Shown here one piece after another: positions 6,742 to 9,186 of a stretch of DNA of 9,186 nt. Origin of the DNA: Candidatus Cloacimonadota bacterium. Lineage in GTDB: Bacteria > Cloacimonadota > Cloacimonadia > Cloacimonadales > Cloacimonadaceae. A model generated the notes under the pieces. The model searched no databases and was not told the DNA's origin. It worked only from the letters and a program-made list of their open reading frames with translations. The stretch covers positions 1 to 9,186 of the forward strand of contig JAQUJJ010000141.1 of assembly GCA_028681035.1 (NCBI GenBank), in the 5' to 3' direction. Position 1 is the first letter of the stretch; every line of letters begins with the position of its first letter. The translations under genes and the position numbers were made by a program.

Positions 6742-7617
6742 TTGTTTAGGGAAAACCTCGGGCTAAGAATCTTTTCCTTATTGATGGCGATGTTCATTTG
6801 GTTGCAATCTGTTCTGATTGCAGAGCATCGCAGTGTAGTTAATCTGCCAGTTAATCTAAAATCTGTACCCAAGAATATCACTCTGGAAAGATTACCTAAA
6901 AGCATCCCTTTTCAGGTTAAAGGAAAGGGACTGGATATTATAAAACTAAAACTATCCCAAACCAAGGTTTCTATCGATGCCAGTAAGATTAAGCCCGGAG
7001 TTGATATTATCTCTCTAACTGATTATACTATAGACTTGCCCGAGAAAATTAGTATTACTCTTTTAGGACCCGCTGAACAAAAAGAATTGGCAATCAAAGC
7101 GGATGTGTTTCATCAAAAGAAAGTTCCCGTACATCTTGGTTTTACAGATACTTTTACCAGACAACATTTTGCCAAGCTCAAGTATCAAATTGTCCCCGAC
7201 AAAGTTATTGTCTTTGGTCCCAAAAACAAAGTGCAAATCATTGAATCTGTGCTTACAGAACCTATTTCTCGAGACATGACTTCTGAAAGAGATTTTATCC
7301 TCAAGCTTGCTACGGTTGGCGAAGAAGTCTCTTTATCAGAGCCTCAGGTGCGCATTCGTATTTCCAATTCTTACAATACGAGCAGAGTATTTGATAACAT
7401 ATCTATTACGCATGAACTGGGAAAGAGTAGTTTCCCATCTTCCGCAACAGTAAAAATCTCAGGAGATTCAGAATTTCTTAAGCAACTAAGCCCCAATAGT
7501 ATCAAGATATCCGTTTCACCAGAAGCAAATGCACAAGGAACCTATGCTCTTTCTGTGAGCCTTCCTCCGGGTGCGGAACTTGTTGCTATCACTCCAGAGC
7601 GAGTACATCTCAAATAG
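6742..7617 (+). CDS. YbbR-domain membrane-anchored protein
   Basis: A 291-residue protein starting at TTG, one base after the regulator's stop. Residues 6-27 (LGLRIFSLLMAMFIWLQSVL) form one N-terminal membrane helix, preceded by a short stretch with R3 and R9, so the rest probably lies outside the cytoplasm. After it come YbbR-type beta modules: about 30-112, 120-206 (with the typical VPDKVIVFGPKNKV stretch) and a less clear third at about 215-291, ending PERVHLK. In Firmicutes the YbbR protein (CdaR) binds and modulates the diadenylate cyclase CdaA and is encoded next to it; no cyclase gene is in this window. The gene abuts tsaD without any spacer. YbbR family is a confident call from the anchor and repeat pattern; the biochemical role here is unknown. 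Confidence 0.85.
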   Translation: MFRENLGLRIFSLLMAMFIWLQSVLIAEHRSVVNLPVNLKSVPKNITLERLPKSIPFQVKGKGLDIIKLKLSQTKVSIDASKIKPGVDIISLTDYTIDLPEKISITLLGPAEQKELAIKADVFHQKKVPVHLGFTDTFTRQHFAKLKYQIVPDKVIVFGPKNKVQIIESVLTEPISRDMTSERDFILKLATVGEEVSLSEPQVRIRISNSYNTSRVFDNISITHELGKSSFPSSATVKISGDSEFLKQLSPNSIKISVSPEANAQGTYALSVSLPPGAELVAITPERVHLK

Positions 7618-8634
7618 ATGAATAACGAGCTTATCCTCGCCTTTGAATCCTCCTGCGATGATACTTCTGTTGCAATACTGGATACCGATTACCGGGTATT
7701 GATAAATCTTGTCTCCAGCCAACCTGAGCATCTTGCATTCGGTGGTATTTTGCCAGAGCTTGCGTCCAGATTACATTTAAAGAATATTCTCATTCTCACA
7801 CAAAATGCTCTGGATAGAGCAGGTGTAAAACTATCTGATATTAAAGCTATAGCTGTCTCTGTAAATCCTGGCTTAATTGGTTCCTTGCTGGTAGGTTTAT
7901 CATTCGCTAAAAGCCTAGCGTGGAGTCTATCCATTCCGCTTATTACAGTTAACCACATGCTAGCTCACATCTTTGCAAATTTCATTGAACACCATCAAGT
8001 TAGCACTCCCTTTCTTGCATTAGTTGTTTCTGGTGGACATACAGAAATAGTCCATTTTAAAAGCTTTACAGAGTTTGAGATTGTGGGGAAAACTCTGGAC
8101 GATGCAGCAGGCGAAAGCTTCGATAAAGCTGCTAAGCTTCTTGGCTTGGGCTTTCCCGGCGGACCGATTATAGATAAACTGGCTGTGGGAGGTGATGTTG
8201 CATTTGTTAAATTCCCCAGAGCATTGCCACCTAAAGACAATTTCAACTTCAGCTATAGCGGATTAAAAACCTCTATCAGAACTTGGATTTCAAACCAAGA
8301 ACCAGAAAGTATTCAAGCAAATCTGCCAAACATCGCTGCCTCGATACAACAGGCTATTATCGATCCGCTTATAAACAAATCTGTGCTCTGGGCAAAGCAG
8401 CATAATATCCCCTCGATTCTTGTTGCTGGTGGCGTTGCGGCAAATTCTCAGCTAAGAGAACAACTAACCGAAAAAGCTGCGAAAGCTGGGATTAAAGTGT
8501 ATTATCCCTCCATAGCTCTCTGCATGGATAATGCTGCGATGGTAGCATCTGCCGCCATACCAAAGTATAAAGCAGGAATATTCTCTCCCTTATCCGTAAA
8601 TGCGTTTTCATTAAAAGGAACGAAAGAACTATAG
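7618..8634 (+). CDS. tsaD: tRNA N6-adenosine threonylcarbamoyltransferase TsaD
   Basis: A 338-residue cytoplasmic enzyme, full family length, which moves the threonylcarbamoyl group from TC-AMP to A37 of tRNAs reading ANN codons, as part of the complex with TsaB and TsaE. Signatures in order: ESSCDDTSVAILD near the N-terminus (ATPase-like phosphate loop), GGILPELASRLH, the metal-binding HxxxH at H113-MLA-H117 within NHMLAHI, SGGHTE (138-143), DDAAGESFDKAAKLLGLGFPGG, FSYSGLKTSI, GGVAANSQLR, and CMDNAAM with D304, the third metal ligand. No key residue is missing. ATG 7618 directly follows the YbbR stop TAG (7615-7617) with no clear Shine-Dalgarno, so it probably relies on reinitiation by ribosomes finishing ybbR. 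It is the last gene of the operon; tsaB, tsaC and tsaE are not in the window. Confidence 0.97.
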   Translation: MNNELILAFESSCDDTSVAILDTDYRVLINLVSSQPEHLAFGGILPELASRLHLKNILILTQNALDRAGVKLSDIKAIAVSVNPGLIGSLLVGLSFAKSLAWSLSIPLITVNHMLAHIFANFIEHHQVSTPFLALVVSGGHTEIVHFKSFTEFEIVGKTLDDAAGESFDKAAKLLGLGFPGGPIIDKLAVGGDVAFVKFPRALPPKDNFNFSYSGLKTSIRTWISNQEPESIQANLPNIAASIQQAIIDPLINKSVLWAKQHNIPSILVAGGVAANSQLREQLTEKAAKAGIKVYYPSIALCMDNAAMVASAAIPKYKAGIFSPLSVNAFSLKGTKEL

Positions 8635-8656
8635 CTTTCCTGCACACATCCCAAGC

Positions 8657-8668
8657 TGTTGATCAACA
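8657..8668. promoter_or_regulatory. 12-bp perfect palindrome TGTTGATCAACA
   Basis: TGTTGATCAACA reads the same on both strands, and two bases further out AA (8653-8654) and TT (8671-8672) are again symmetrical. It is too small for a stable hairpin but has the form of a binding site for a dimeric regulator. It lies 23 bases after tsaD and about 145 bases before the TTGACA box of the next gene. Occurrence by chance cannot be excluded. Confidence 0.35.
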
Positions 8669-8687
8669 AGTTACTCTTTGGTATATT

Positions 8688-8815
8688 CAGAGCTTTTCTT
8701 ATTGTTTCCTTGCTTGCATTGCCCTATCAATGCCCACCCATTGCCCTCCACATGGACAATGAGTGGGCAATGATAGGGCAATAGAAGCAAGCAAGAAACA
8801 GCTTGCCAAACTCTG
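8688..8815. repeat. Large near-perfect inverted repeat (about 128 bp hairpin)
   Basis: Arms 8704-8750 and 8753-8799 are complementary almost throughout: GTTTCcTTGCTTGC faces GCAAGCAAGAAAC, and ATTGCCCTATCA with TGCCCAC faces GTGGGCA with TGATAGGGCAAT, closing in TCCA-CA-TGGA. Differences are one extra C, an unpaired TTCT/AGAA on the right arm, three single mismatches and two or three extra bases near the tip. Weaker symmetry continues outward to CAGAG (8688-8692) and CTCTG (8811-8815). Each arm contains repeated (A)TTGCCC units. No T-run follows either arm, so it is not a canonical intrinsic terminator, though it could stop or protect the tsaD transcript. A transposase-less mobile element (hairpin MITE) is an alternative; no target duplication is seen. 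Confidence 0.9.
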
Positions 8816-8816
8816 C

Positions 8817-8847
8817 TTGACACATACAGCCCATTCAGAAAAATAAG
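8817..8847 (+). promoter_or_regulatory. Candidate promoter for the downstream membrane protein gene
   Basis: A perfect -35 consensus TTGACA (8817-8822) begins one base outside the large inverted repeat. The best -10 is AATAAG (8842-8847, four of six) at a long 19-base spacing, giving a short leader of roughly 20 bases. It suggests the next gene is transcribed separately from the glycogen-tsaD operon. Confidence 0.35.
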
Positions 8848-8874
8848 CTTTCAAAGTTAGGAGATATGCGTTAC

Positions 8875-9186
8875 ATGAGTGAATATAGCGAGTTTCTAAA
8901 GAAGTATAAGCACAAAATAAACACCCGCCTTGCCCTGCAAGCGATGCTGAATTGCTTAATAGGCTTTGTGGTGGCTTTGCATGTTTACTATCTTTTGTGG
9001 ATGCATATCTCTCATGAGTCCTTCGCCTTAATCTATGCCAATGTGGGGATTCGCGCAGGTTTAGCCCTTGTTATCATCTATTTCGTGTGGCAAACTTACC
9101 GCGAGTTTTGGGATAGCTTGCTTGTAGCGAGGTTTTTGGATAGGCAGGTGGAATATTCGGACGATTTATTTCAAAACACTTTGGAG
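8875..9186 (+). CDS. Two-TM membrane protein, N-terminal part; DUF4175-like (incomplete)
   Basis: The frame is open to the window edge and gives 104 residues from ATG 8875 (107 from ATG 8866). AGGAG at 8859-8863 lies 11 bases before ATG 8875 but only 2 before ATG 8866, so the later start is slightly preferred. A basic amphipathic N-terminus (KKYKHKINTR) is followed by two membrane helices at about 19-43 and 57-75 joined by a short loop, then ARFLDRQVEYSDDLFQNTLE. That layout, two helices followed by an xARxLDxxxxxxDxLxNxLE segment, matches the start of large DUF4175-type proteins, which continue with a long periplasmic coiled-coil and repeat region. The assignment rests on pattern memory and only the first part is visible. 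Gene truncated by the window, not broken. Confidence 0.6.
   Translation, partial: MSEYSEFLKKYKHKINTRLALQAMLNCLIGFVVALHVYYLLWMHISHESFALIYANVGIRAGLALVIIYFVWQTYREFWDSLLVARFLDRQVEYSDDLFQNTLE

Noticed and set aside
8688..8815. CRISPR or iteron origin reading of the repeated ATTGCCC units
   Set aside because: There are no regular spacers, the unit spacing varies (10 to 12 bases), and the units are explained by the two arms of one hairpin.

Overview
The window holds a compact bacterial gene block on the + strand, preceded by a repeat-rich, apparently non-coding stretch (1-658) and followed by a short intergenic region with a very large hairpin (8635-8874). DNA is moderately AT-rich, Shine-Dalgarno sequences are used, and starts are ATG except for one TTG. 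The gene types suggest an anaerobic Gram-negative bacterium of the Fibrobacteres-Chlorobi-Bacteroidetes sphere, perhaps Cloacimonadota: a Bacteroidetes-like debranching enzyme / glycosyltransferase / GH57 trio, a sigma-54-type response regulator, a single-anchor YbbR protein and a DUF4175-like membrane protein. The taxonomic call is inference from gene content only.

Region 1 (1-658) shows no convincing gene. It carries four unrelated short tandem repeats, two diverged copies of one ~78-bp palindromic element facing opposite ways, a GC-rich inverted repeat, and a weak promoter plus a ribosome binding site just before the first gene.

Region 2 (659-8634) is six genes in one direction with junctions of -4, +8, +3, +1 and 0 bases, so very probably one operon with translational coupling. 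Genes 1-3 (glycogen debranching enzyme, glycogen-synthase-like GT-B glycosyltransferase, GH57 amylase/glucanotransferase) form a cytoplasmic alpha-glucan storage and turnover module. Gene 4 is a three-domain response regulator (receiver, AAA+, Fis-type HTH) with an intact receiver and ATPase core but an altered sigma-54 contact loop (GSYTNA instead of GAFTGA). Gene 5 is a membrane-anchored YbbR-domain protein and gene 6 is tsaD, the universal tRNA t6A enzyme.

Region 3 (8635-9186) contains a 12-bp perfect palindrome, a ~128-bp near-complete hairpin, a consensus -35 box right outside that hairpin, and the start of a two-TM membrane protein resembling the N-terminus of DUF4175 proteins, cut by the window edge.

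The points most worth a second look are the pair of palindromic elements whose stems differ in sequence but stay paired, the large hairpin after tsaD, and the altered GAFTGA loop of the regulator embedded in a glycogen operon. No phage, CRISPR, transposase or tRNA/rRNA gene was seen.
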